Shown here: positions 20,327 to 31,011 of the stretch, in pieces
How the letters are laid out: the number at the start of each line of letters is the position of its first letter
How positions within the stretch are numbered: the first letter of the stretch is position 1
Assembly: GCA_036873135.1 (NCBI GenBank)
Contig: JAPTYO010000014.1
Span: 21,846,952-21,910,951 of the forward strand
Direction: 5' to 3'
DNA: 64,000 bases
Source: Clarkia xantiana subsp. parviflora
Taxonomy: Eukaryota; Streptophyta; Magnoliopsida; Myrtales; Onagraceae
Notes under the pieces: generated by a model
Seen by the model: only the letters and a program-made list of their open reading frames with translations
Databases searched by the model: none
Told to the model about the DNA's origin: nothing
Position numbers and translations under genes: made by a program

Positions 20327-22800
20327 TTAAATAATGGCTTGACCTTTGTTTAACTCTATTTTAAGATAGGGTATACGCGTGATGCGGGTCGTCTGCTCAC
20401 CTCGAGTTTTGACCTACCAAGGGTGGATGTGCGCGGCTCAGACGAGCTTCTTGCCTTAGTTTTTGAGATGATCACGGTTGATAACTGCGTGACGGGTTAG
20501 TAGCATAACAGACTACAAGTAATATGATAAATGTGGTTTTGGAGAAAATGAGGCGTGAGCACACGTGAAATTTTTCGGGTTTGTGCGATGATCCAAGCAA
20601 TATGGAAAGTTCATGCCACGACTAAATGTATCAAAGTGATAATAAATCATGCAAGTCTTGATAAAATGTTTTTCATGCAATATGGTAGTTTCCGGGAGCC
20701 CGTCGTCCGAGACAGCCGTCTTAACGGCGAGACGACGGTTTTGGGTGAATGAAATGATGCCGGGTTTGGAAAATCACATGCAACGGACACGATATGAAAA
20801 GTCACGGATGTAAATCATGGATGTGTGCAATGCATGCCGATGACGTGTGTATGACTTATGTGTAAAAGATGCATAGTCATGTACTAAAAGACTTAGAAAA
20901 AATAGAGATAGGTAAAGGGTTACCTACACACTTATGAGGGAGCGTGTATCCCGATCGCGCGGGTCCTAAGCCCGCGAGGTGTGATGCATCCGCCGCGTCG
21001 TTGACGAACGGAGTATGTTCGCAGCGTATGTGTCGAGAGTCGAGACCCTTGTTGATATAGTATTGCCCCCGGAGTAGAGGTGCTTGTAGTGACGTGATAG
21101 CGCCAGCCTAATGACTCGTCACCCTGGTTGTCGTTGTTTGATCTATGTCGACTGCCGTTGATTGCCGTCATAGGAAAATACTTAGAAAGTATTTCTTGGT
21201 GGTTGACACTTCGTCATATGTCGATTGCTGGCATGGTGGGGCACTTAGAAAAATTCACTAACAGTCGGCACCTCGTCATATGTCGACTGCAGACATGGTG
21301 GAACACTTAGAAAATATTCCTTGATAGTCGACACCTCGTCATATGTCGACTGCTGACACGGTGGAACACTTAGCAAATGTTCCTTGATAGTCGACACCTC
21401 GTCACATGTCGACTGCTGAGATGGTGGAACACTTAGAAAATGTTCCTTGATTGGCTCTTTCTTTCATGACCATGCTACCATCCATATGCGTGCTAGCTGA
21501 GTGTGCGTGCGCTTGTATGTGTGCGCTTGTTCCAACACTTAGAATTTTTTCCTTGTCTGTTGCCATGCATGTTGTTACTATAGGCTTGATGTCGACGTAT
21601 AGTAGGCGTCGTCATGGTGGTTGATATGAACAGGGAGTTGCCCCCCTCGCAGGGTGTTTGCTATGTGATAAGTGGAGACTAACGAGTCTCGTAGATATGT
21701 AGTTGTCTCCCATGTTGATGGTTACTGGGATTTCCCTGAGTAGGGTGTGTTCCGTGATTGCTACTTGGTTTTTCCAAAGTTGGGTGCATTCCACGACTGC
21801 TACTTGATGTTTCCGAGGTAGGGAGAAGGCCAGAGGTTGGCGAGGCGACGTGTCTTTCCATGGCGTCGGTCAAAGGTCGGCAAGGAGACTGCCTATCCAT
21901 GTTGTTGCCGCTACCTGGCGTTTTCAAGGTAGAGTGTATCCTGCGACCGCTACTTGGTTTTCCCCAAGGTAGAGTGCGTCTAGCGACCGTTACTTTATTT
22001 TCCCCAAGGTAGAGTGTGTCTAGCGACCGCTACCTGGTTTGCGAGAGAGGATTCGTAAGGAACCGCTTGTATGTGCCCCCGGAGCCTTGAGCCATTTTGA
22101 GGATAAAATTTGATCGAAGGGTGGTCGGATGGCATCTTGGTAATTATAACCAATTTTGTACGTCTCTGATTTCTTTAGCTCTTGAACTTATCGCTTTGTA
22201 GAGCGCTTGAATACCTGTGTCACTTTGCACAAATGTGTGAGAATTTGATTAGTAGGTGGCCTAGGCCTTTGATGAGCGTAAGGATTTTTGACTCCCGAGC
22301 GGGAGGGTCCCTAGCTGTTTGTATGCGGACAGTTGGTCCGTTGGGTTGAATGTCCTTGCAAAGGACTTTGATGAATGTGGTTGGTGTGTGTGGCTTGCGA
22401 TGCTGTGCGCGCAGTGCTGCACCTAGTGTCTGCTGCTATTATACTTAGTTTCTGAGCAAGAGGTGTTACTCCTCTTCTTAGAGCGTCGATGCACGCGCGC
22501 TTGGTAGGAGGTGCACGCGCCTCGCAGATGTGAGTGTTTGGTAGGAGGTGTACGTGCTTCATATGGCTCTCCCAAATCTTGTAAACTGACGATCTTAGAG
22601 TGACAGTGGTACGCCATGACTTATCGTTGTGTTCCTAGAAACGACGCCAAGTGTGCAGGGCGGAGTCGCGGGCGGATTTCCTCAGACTGTTCCCGGACTT
22701 GGCGACACTCCTCGTGTTGGCCCGGGTATGGGGCTTGTGCCTTTAAAGGTTTCGTTGAGATTTTTCCCATGCTAACATGCTAATGGTCTTTTTTGTGGTT
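20327..22800. other. Element C 3' internal region, non-coding
   Basis: This is the inverted near-identical counterpart of element B 1-2180. It includes the 62-bp array (21177-21452) and the gtagcggtcgc repeats (about 21900-22025). PPT-like blocks tgcccccggag occur at 21063 and 22074. No gene is seen. Confidence 0.65.
21177..21452 (-). repeat. about 62-bp tandem repeat in element C
   Basis: Reverse-complement copy of the element B array at 1055-1330: four to five units with ggtggaacacttag and paired gtcgac motifs. Confidence 0.75.
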
Positions 22801-22810
22801 GTCTTTGCAG

Positions 22811-23793
22811 GCTTGGTACTCCCGACGGCGGGGGGAGTTGTACCTGTCCGAGAGAATGATGCTGACGTCCGTTCCCCGAGCGATCCTAAGAGGTCGACGT
22901 CTGCCGGCATGCCTCTTGCTCCTTCCTGCGACAAAGGGAAGGGGCCAATGTATGCGGATTCGACCATGCCTGCCCCCTGGCCGGGGAACGGCCGTTCAGC
23001 GGAGGTGCCTTTCTTGGCGGGTGACTGTGGTTGACTTCTTGTTGTATTGGTGTAGTTTTGCCTTCATTAGTGGCTTAGTCGACCCGAGTGTTCTTCGGGT
23101 TGTTCGGGGAGGGGTAAGTCTCCCTGTGGCATGCAATGGGCTTGCTTGAGTGCATTTGAGCTGCTCGTACGTGCCCCCGGAGCCTTGAGGCTGCTTTGAA
23201 ATGTGTTAAGGAGTTGCTCGCGCGGCTTTGCTCCTGTATGTTGTTTTCCTTTGTATGTGATGCGTTTGTGTTGAGGGAGAAGGTGCGCGCACATTCAGAT
23301 GCTTCTTCCAAGGCTTCCGCTGATCTCAAGGGAAGTAAGGATTGGGCGTCTCAGCTGAAGGCGGAGCTGTTTGCCTTATTGTGCCAGGAAAGAGGTCGAC
23401 GCGGCGGCACATGCTGTGGTGCTGAAGGAGACTAAGGAGTCTTATGTTGTCCTGGGTGATCAGCTTGGGATGGTTGAGCTTCCTACTACAGCTGATTACT
23501 TCAAACTTCTCGAGAAGTCACGTGCTGATTACATGGAGTCTTTCTTTGTGGATTACTTCAGGAGGGTACACTCCCTTGTTCCCGATTTCCCTTTCCAGAG
23601 TGCTGGTCCGTATGCCAGCTATGCCCTTGGGGCTATTGCGGGGATCCGAGCGAGTGGTGGAACGAGTGGTTTGACGGGACAGGTGTCCGTCCCTGTTGGT
23701 GATGATCGCCGGGGTGCTTTCAAAGGCCCAGCGCAAGATGTTTTCATGACTGATGTCTTTGGTTTTGGTGCTCCTGACGTTGGGTCAGGTTGA
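22811..23793 (+). pseudogene. Remnant of the antisense accessory gene in element C
   Basis: Two blocks related to the element A gene survive. 22811-23034 resembles its basic linker exon (SDPKRST...CDKGKG beside ASGDPKRS...RDKRK). 23371-23793 resembles its C-terminal exon (SRADYMESFFVDYFRRVHSLVPDFPF beside GSLKKEFLDDFVPLMHRLAPHFPF). A possible intron acceptor ctttgcag precedes the first. The N-terminal Transposase_28-like exon is missing, and about 23040-23210 between the blocks is non-coding. Confidence 0.55.
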
Positions 23794-24180
23794 TCTTTCT
23801 TTGTTTTTCCATGTGTACATATGGTTGCTCCCCTTGCATGGGTGAGATTTCGACGGGTTGCATCCCGGTCTTGGCTTTTTATGCTGGCTGGATGCCTTTA
23901 CTCTTCAGACCTGCTATATTATATATATATATGCCTGACATGAGATGTTAGAAAGATATAATACTTAGTATTATTTTGCGTCTTCCTTTATTGCTGTCTC
24001 AATGACTTGTTCTCTTTTTGTAAGAGTGTTGCTCTATTGAATGGTTGATTTTCTTGATCCGATGGTTTTCCTTAGGAAATCGCATCTCTGTTGGTGACGG
24101 TTGTGGATGAGTTGGTATTACCGTCGTCTGTGGCTTTGTAAGGAGGATGATCCTTGTTGAAGTGCTTGTATTTCTTTATG
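23794..24180. other. Spacer in element C
   Basis: Non-coding sequence between the antisense-gene remnant and the 130-bp array, in the same order as in element A. It contains a TA run near 23917-23930. Confidence 0.6.
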
Positions 24181-24998
24181 AGGATGTGAACAGACTAGTA
24201 TGTTCACATATTTGATGCTGTGGCTAAGTGCGGATGGATTAGTACGTCCGACCCTTGCGTTTGTTTGCGAGGGAGAATTCCTAAGGATCCGCTTGTCCCT
24301 CGATTTTTTTGCAAGGATGTGAATAGATTAGTACGTTCACATCCTTGTATGATGGCGAAATGTGGATAGATTAGTACGTCCGACACTTGCATTTGTTTGC
24401 GAGGAAGGATTCCCAATGATCCGCTTATCCCCCGTCTTTTGCAAGGATGTGAATAGATTAGTACGTTCACATCCTTGTATGATGGCGAAGTGTGGATAGA
24501 TTAGTACGTCCGACACTTGCATTTGTTTGCGAGGGAGGATTCCCAATGATCCGCTTATCCCCCGACTTTTGCAAGGATGTGAATAGATTAGTACGTTCAC
24601 ATCCTTGTATGATGGCGAAGTGTGGATAGATTAGTACATCCGACACTTGCATTTGTTTGCGAGGGAGGATTCCCAATGATCCGCTTATCCCCCGACTTTT
24701 GCAAGGATGTGAATAGATTAGTACGTTCACATCCTTGTATGATGGCGAAGTGTGGATAGATTAGTACGTCCGACACTTGCATTTGTTTGCGAGGGAGGAT
24801 TCCCAATGATCCGCTTATCCCCCGACTTTTGCAAGGATGTGAATAGATTAGTACGTTCACATCCTTGTATGATGGCGAAGTGTGGATAGATTAGTACGTC
24901 CGACACTTGCATTTGTTTGCGAGGGAGGATTCCCAATGATCCGCTTATCCCCCGACTTTTGCAAGGATGTGAATAGATTAGTACGTTCACATCCTTGT
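24181..24998. repeat. 130-bp tandem repeat in element C (about six copies)
   Basis: Copies are spaced exactly 130 bp (about 24325, 24455, 24585, 24715, 24845) and nearly identical, with a diverged copy at the left. It is the same unit as 7650-8127 in A. The 87-codon frames at 130-bp spacing are a product of the repeat. Confidence 0.92.
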
Positions 24999-25127
24999 CG
25001 AAATTATTTTATCTCCTTGTATGCGTTGCGCTCCCTCTGTTTTAAATACAGGCATGAGCTTTGCTTAGTCTTGCTTTGATATCCTTTTGATGGTTTTTCT
25101 TGTTGGTTGCCCTTTCCGCGTATAGAG

Positions 25128-25796
25128 TTAGGGCCTTTGTTGATGATGTATGTGGCTTGTTCCTGGTTTTGGACCGGGGTATCTTGCCATTACATAGTGA
25201 TTTTTCCTATGCAAGGAGTGAACTTGATATCCCTGGAACGTCTGAGACGGCTGCCTCCAGGTTCCTTCATTGAATGGCCCTGCTTGGTAGGGTGTGTGGG
25301 AGTGCGAGAGCTCCTGTCTTGTCCCTTGTTGGGGGAACTGCCTGTCTTGCTGTGCATTCTCGTGAAAGGTCGGGGTTTTTGAGATTGTAGGGCCTCTCTG
25401 CTGAAGTGCATTCATTGGAGGCGCCCGCGTTGGTGGCGGAGGCATATTTGCTTGTTGCGCGGGAGGGGGCGGTGACGCCCTGTATCCTTGGTTGCGCAAG
25501 GCCTCTTTCAGATGAGGCAGCTGTTCGAATGTCGCCATCATTTCCGGGGTGACTGCAGGCGCAGCCTGTGTCCCTGGTGTCTGATTGTATGCCCCAGCAT
25601 TTGGCATTCCGTATGGTTGCTCTTGCGTGTTGAAGGTTTGATGGGAGAAGCCTGGAGGAGCGTTGGTTTGCTGTGTGACCCCTTGCGCGTTACTCCGAGA
25701 GTGTACGCTTCTTGTCGGCATAGACGAGGCGACTGAGGCCTCGCTTTGGCTCTGCGGGAGGTCTCTCTGAGCTTTCTGCGGAGGAGGTCTCATGCT
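25128..25796 (-). CDS. gag N-terminus-like, Pro/Gln-rich ORF of element C
   Basis: The open frame extends up to about 26018, through the PBS, but its first ATG is at 25796 (222 codons). The longer frame carries an AT-hook-like KKRGPGRPRK just upstream of this ATG, then SEASVASSMPTRS, a Pro/Gln-rich stretch with PPPPAQQ, and an acidic segment TPEMMATFEQLPHLKEAL. The N-terminal part resembles the start of the element E gag-like protein (KGPGHPRNSP...TSVASSIP). It stops before any capsid or zinc-knuckle region. It may act as a packaging-related protein or simply be an eroded gag; which ATG is used is uncertain. Confidence 0.5.
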   Translation of the reverse strand, partial: SMRPPPQKAQRDLPQSQSEASVASSMPTRSVHSRSNAQGVTQQTNAPPGFSHQTFNTQEQPYGMPNAGAYNQTPGTQAAPAVTPEMMATFEQLPHLKEALRNQGYRASPPPPAQQANMPPPPTRAPPMNALQQRGPTISKTPTFHENAQQDRQFPQQGTRQELSHSHTPYQAGPFNEGTWRQPSQTFQGYQVHSLHRKNHYVMARYPGPKPGTSHIHHQQRP

Positions 25797-25881
25797 TGAC
25801 TCCGGGGTCGGAGTTTTCCTTGGACGTCCTGGTCCTCTTTTCTTTGTCTTAGTCTGCGGTGGCTGCTCGTTGCGTGGGGTT

Positions 25882-25959
25882 TCATGATTGTATGCCCCTT
25901 GCGTAAGAGGTTTCGTCCCCTGTATTGAGGCCTCCGTGTATGGTGTATGTGTTTTCCAT
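25882..25959 (-). CDS. 25-codon leader ORF of element C
   Basis: Starts MENTYTIHGG, nearly identical to the first residues of the element A pol frame (MDNTYTIHGG), and continues to TSYARG before a TGA. It lies the same distance from the PBS as the A pol start. It is therefore a stub of the protease-RT frame left at the junction where C switches to gag-like sequence, and is unlikely to be a functional protein. Confidence 0.55.
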   Translation of the reverse strand: MENTYTIHGGLNTGDETSYARGIQS

Positions 25960-26001
25960 CTTGCTTGTTTGTTTGAGTAACGCAGGCTTTCTGTTGCGTT
26001 T

Positions 26002-26017
26002 CCCACAGACGGCGCCA
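26002..26017 (-). promoter_or_regulatory. Primer binding site of element C
   Basis: TGGCGCCGTCTGTGGG on the minus strand, two bases after the 5' LTR; tRNA-Asp type as in A and D. Confidence 0.85.
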
Positions 26018-26019
26018 AG

Positions 26020-26768
26020 TGTTTCGACCAAGTTATTGCGGACTGTCCGCTGGATAACTCGTCGGGGTCTCCGGGTTGGATGTAAGCTAAGTCCGCCTTC
26101 TAAGGTCGTGCGCGGGCCTTAGTTTCGTCTCCTGAATGAGGGCAAGTCCTTCTGGCTCTCTCGACAAATCGTCCGTCGGCACCTGCAAAGGAGCGTTACC
26201 AAGCAGTCCCCGTGGAGAGGGGGGGGGGGTGCTCGGTGTGCTCGCTCCGACGCTCAACATCAGTAGTTTTCTAGAGAGAGAAAGGGAGGGTTTTTAGAGA
26301 GAAGTCAGAGCTTTTCCAAAGCTTGCCCAAAGTGATTTTGGAATCAATTGAAAATGTTTACCCCCAAGGTGGCTATTTATAGGCCATCTTGGACCGTAAA
26401 CCGGTTTTGACCCGGTTCAATGTGGAAATGTGAACCGGGACGTAGGGGTAAGCTTTGGGAAAAGGGGCTCTGACGTACGTCTCAGGCGGCTGTCATGAAC
26501 GGGACGCGCGCGCCGTTGAAACAAAGGTCTCGGACACATAGGAGTTAGTGTAAAAATCGGGTCTCCGTATGCGTCCGAGGTAAAATGGGGGGTGTGCGCG
26601 ACACCCCCCGGGTGTGGAGCTTACCCGGAATTCCGGGTAAGCCCCCCGGGGCGCCGGGCAAGTTCGCGACTTGCCCGGTTTACCCCGGTTAGCTCGAAAT
26701 TGGGTTTCTTGTGCGTGTGTGAGGTCCGAATAATTAAAACCGAGCCCGAATCATGCGTATATCCATCA
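26020..26768 (-). repeat. Element C 5' LTR (749 bp)
   Basis: TATA box on the minus strand at 26373-26382. A single palindromic unit near 26619-26642, against two in the 3' LTR. Followed by the target duplication caaaa at 26769-26773. Confidence 0.92.
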
Positions 26769-27328
26769 CAAAATGTCATTAAGACTACAACACGTTTTCT
26801 TCTAATTAAGTGTATTTTTTTTTCTTTCTTCCTATCAGTGCAATTGAAATAATCAAATGTTTTCGTTGATGGTAATTTTACATTTTGTTACTATATATAC
26901 TTATATATACGGCTGTCATTGTGTTGTTTAGGGTTGTTTCATAAAGCATTATATACTTTTTTGAATATTTTATATGACCTAGACGTTAATGCTTTGAAGG
27001 AAACTTACCTTTGTATTACTCACTTTATTGTGTGTAAAAAATTAATTAATTGATGTTTCTAATTAAACTTAAACATCCTTGATATAATATTATTTATTCT
27101 ATATTATGTATTGCTTACGTGACCTATGTCTATGAAAGTTTATATATTATATATATAGAGAGAATTGCAATTTCTTTGTGTATATATAAATAGTCATCGT
27201 TAATTACATTATATATACTATCCACACATAGAATTTACGGTGGTAGGAAATATTTTATATATATATATTCCTAGGGTTAGTGGATGTATAAAATATTACG
27301 TATAATATATATAATTATTATGGAGAAA
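26769..27328. other. AT-rich non-coding spacer
   Basis: The pre-insertion continuation of the DNA left of 19555, after caaaa. It is TA-rich with no gene or repeat family that I recognise. Confidence 0.6.
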
Positions 27329-27370
27329 AAATCGATAATGCAAAACGTTGATTTTCTTTTTTTTTTTTTT

Positions 27371-28042
27371 GAATAATTATTTTAAAGTTATTTTTTTGGT
27401 GAAAATTTTCTAAATGTATATTGCTTATGTGGCGGCCTATGGTCTTCCGAAACCAAACTGTATAGATAATGAATTTAAATGGAAATTATTTTTGAATAAT
27501 TATTTTAAAGTTATTTTTTTGGTGAAAATTTTCTAAATGTATATTGCTTATGTGGCGGCCTATGGTCTTCCGAAACCAAACTGTATAGATAATGAATTTA
27601 AATGGAAATTTTTTAATTAATTTGTTTCTTTAAATTGCGTAGAGACCAAAATAGGAGATAAAAATACTTCTTAAATTTGAACCAATCAATATTATGTATC
27701 TAAATTTAGAGAACCCCTATTAAATTCCGATTAAATTAGGCAACACTGACTGGACAAATTGTCCACGTGTCAGCCAGAGGGCTTCCGGTGCCGAATTAAT
27801 ATAATATAGTAGATTACTATTTAAATGGAAACTTTTAATTAATTTGTTTCTATAAATTGCGTAGAGACCAAAATAAGAAATTAAAATACTTCTTAATTTT
27901 CAACCAATCAATATTATGTATCTAAATTTAGAGAACCCCTATTAAATTCCGATTAAATTAGGAAACGGTGACTGCGTGGGCTATCCACGTGTCGACCAGA
28001 GGGCTTCCGGTACCGAATTAATATAATATAGTAGATAGTAGA
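27371..28042 (-). mobile_element. Helitron-like terminal repeats inside unit 1
   Basis: A 123-bp direct repeat (27371 and 27494) is followed by two related blocks of about 215 bp. Each block ends on the minus strand as a TC-starting terminus, TCTACTATATTATATTAATT, at 27813 and about 28035, then a conserved CGG(C/T)ACCGGAAGCCCTCTG. These resemble 5' ends of non-autonomous Helitrons. The same blocks recur in units 2 and 3 (31074-31745, about 34776-35447). Confidence 0.4.
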
Positions 28043-28926
28043 TAAGCATTCCTAATTTCCAATTTTGAGGAAATATTTAATCCTAGCCTAACTCTTAGGA
28101 TTAAGTTTTCCAAGTTTCATATAATTAAAATAAATAAGTAAAAATACTATTTTAGCCCTAATTTATTTATATAGCCCTAATTTATTTATTTACAGCATAT
28201 CATAATTCTAGTTATTACGCACATAATTTATTTTTTTAAATATTTTACAACATGTATCTTACAATTTGTTTCGTCGTTTACGTACATAATCTGTTTTTTT
28301 ACATAATATGTTTGCTTTTTTACATAATCTTTTTTTTTTTTGTTACATAATCTGATTACACAACATGTTTCTTGTGTATTATATATATTATATCATGTAG
28401 GTAAATCTAATTAAAAGTGATCATATTTCAATTTAATTAAGAATAATATAATTTAACATGTTATTTTTTCATTACAATATATTCTATTAGTTGTAGTGAA
28501 TTTTACAATATCTCAAAAAAAAAATTTAAAAATTTATTAAAAAAATGATTGTTTTTGTAAAAACATAATCATTTATAAAAAAAATCGTTTAAAATATGTG
28601 ATTTGACTTTTTTTCATGTTTAATACTGTTAATTTAATTAATACAAATATTAAAGGGTACATATGTCAATTAGGACCTATTCCATTCATTTACTTATAAC
28701 ATTTTATCAACCAAACATTGGATTTGTAATCAACATTCCTTAATCATCATGTCAACCAAACAACTACATATTAATATTACCTATTCCTTATTCCATATTC
28801 CGTATTCCAATTATTTGAACCAAACATGCCGTAACAAAAAAAAGTGTTGAATTGCTACTTCGTAACTATTACATGATTAATTTTATATATTATAATAATT
28901 AATATGTAATATATATATATATATAC

Positions 28927-31011
28927 TAGAAGTTTTGGCACGTACGTTGCACGTGCGCGCGTGTTCTGTACAGTTTGTATTTATTAATAATTAATAATGA
29001 AAAATATATTAACCATTATAAATATACTAAAAAGTGTATTCTTATGGTTTCTGATATCTCGCCAGAAATAAAAAATAATTTGATAATACATACACATAAA
29101 AATTAGAATCAAAATTATAACACAATATCATCTAGCATTGTAAGGTTTAGAGCAACTAAATAATCATAGCAAACCTTCTAGTTCCTTGATTGAGTATAAT
29201 CTTATATAGATTTTAGGCCACAAACATCCAGAACCTGCAAATCATATGCAACATAAGCAAGTTTGGCTGAAGTTGTTGTATGCATCATTCTTTCGTGGAT
29301 TACACAGTCGATACACAAACTTCAGACATCAATATATTGGAGACGTACCAGGTGCATTTTTAGTGCAATGAATAGCGGTACCACCCTATATTGGTGATTT
29401 CTGAACAAACCTTGTCAGAGCAACAATCATACAATATCTTGAAGTGCATTTACTGTCCATTCACTGATCAATCATATTTTCTTAAACCATGGAGCACATG
29501 AATGCATATATAAAAATTTCTGCAACAATCTGAAAGAGAAAAGAAAAAAGTAGTCATTCATAACTTCCTACCATAAGCCATATATATTCATCTCTGCATA
29601 TTTTGTTCAAAACAATCTGCATGTATTTGTTGGTTATCTAGAGCTTAAGCAATCGCTAGCAAGATTTGAGAATATGAGAGTTAATTAACATCAAAAGAAA
29701 GAGGAAGTCAGTATTTTCGTGTCAATGTAAAAATATAAAATAAGAGAAAATAACATGAACATAATTCTACCTTATTTCTTAAGAGAAAGCATGGTCATTG
29801 AACTAATGTTAAATTTATTGGCAAAAAAAAAACTAAGGTTAAACTTCATCTACTGGTATTGAAAGCAAGTCCATTTTCCTGAAAATATAACAGTTGTAAA
29901 AAAAAAAAATCATAACACTAAATTGGGAAGATAATACAATATATCTATTTCCTTGAATAAAAAAAGTGGATTTGTTTGAAGGTATGTGTTAGTAATGTAA
30001 TATAGTTGGAAGTTATGACTTATACCATTTCAATGTATTGGGTAAATGTAGGTTTTAAACAACCAAAACAATCCGAACAAAACTTGTGCTCCAAGAAGTA
30101 TAACATCATCATCTTGTTCCTGCAATACAATAACATGACATTATTATAACCGTGAATGATCGACCAAACTGTGAAAGGGGTGTGATTTTTCCATGATATT
30201 TGAAGAATGTTTTTAAAATAGAGAAATGAGATTGTTTACCTCATATATTACAAGAAATGAGATTGAAGAATATTACAATATATTTTGTTGGTAGGAGGCA
30301 TAAATTGACAATTGTGAATATGCAGCGCCATAAATTCATATATAATGACAAACAAATGACTACCGAATTATATCTAATGTAGGTGGAAATCTCAGTTGCA
30401 AATAATAATAATAAGAATTAATGCTCAAAATAGATACCTACGGTGGAGAAAACTACAGAGTACCCCATATTGAGCATGTAGATGTTTGTACTGGCAATAA
30501 CGAGAGTTCCACGTTTCAAGTAAAGCGCTGAGAGCCTGAGACGGAGTGGTTAGATGTTCCATTTCAAGAGCGTATACGGATTGCGTAGAGACGATTGGAA
30601 AATAGGAGATGGAATAGTGAAAACTTTTGGATGTTCCATTGAAGATGCAGTGGTAATGTGGTATGACATCGGTTGTCCGTGACTCAGTGAGGACATTTAT
30701 TTTGCATAAAGGAACCGTCTAATAAAACCAGGGAAGCTTTGTAAAAAAAAAAAAATGAAGCCAGGGAAGCCAAAAGAAGGAGAGGTGATGGAGAAACGGG
30801 GAAAAAATTTCCACCGAAGAGGCGTATGAGCCAAATGAAGTAGGGGAGGAAGAAGGGAGAATATTGTTTTTCCATCCAAGAGGCATCAGTAGAAGAGACG
30901 CGTTTGTATGTAGTCTGTAAAACTGACTGCATGGATGGCTTTTGCGCGCCATTTTGCTTTTAACCAAGAGAGTGAGGACAAATTTGATGTGAGGACATTT
31001 TCAAATATTCT
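28927..31011 (-). mobile_element. Candidate non-autonomous Helitron (copy in unit 1)
   Basis: The 3' end on the minus strand has a hairpin (GCACGTGCAACGTACGTGC) followed by a short AT-rich tail and CTAG before T, at 28926-28965. A possible 5' end is TC at about 31011, preceded by A, giving about 2.1 kb. No Rep/helicase is encoded. The 3' end is well formed; the 5' end is a guess. Equivalent copies are near 32630-34714 and 36327-38411. Confidence 0.4.

Larger units (their letters stand above)
19555..26768 (-). mobile_element. Element C: non-autonomous (pol-less) Tat-lineage LTR element
   Basis: 7,214 bp with 3' LTR 19555-20314, 5' LTR 26020-26768 and target duplication caaaa on both sides. 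The PBS, PPT and leader match element A, but the interior has no protease, RT, RNase H or integrase. It holds a gag-N-terminus-like ORF, a six-copy 130-bp array, a decayed antisense gene and the 3' region shared with B. LTRs differ by eye only in the palindromic array and a G run, so insertion was very recent and must have used enzymes from another copy. Confidence 0.92.

Noticed and set aside
24204..24990. Series of 87-codon minus-strand frames spaced 130 bp
   Set aside because: They repeat with the 130-bp array and have no independent support.
30684..30967. 60-82 codon hydrophobic frames near the end of each 3.7-kb unit
   Set aside because: Three overlapping frames of the same purine-rich strand; no start context or domain, and they shift with the A-run length.
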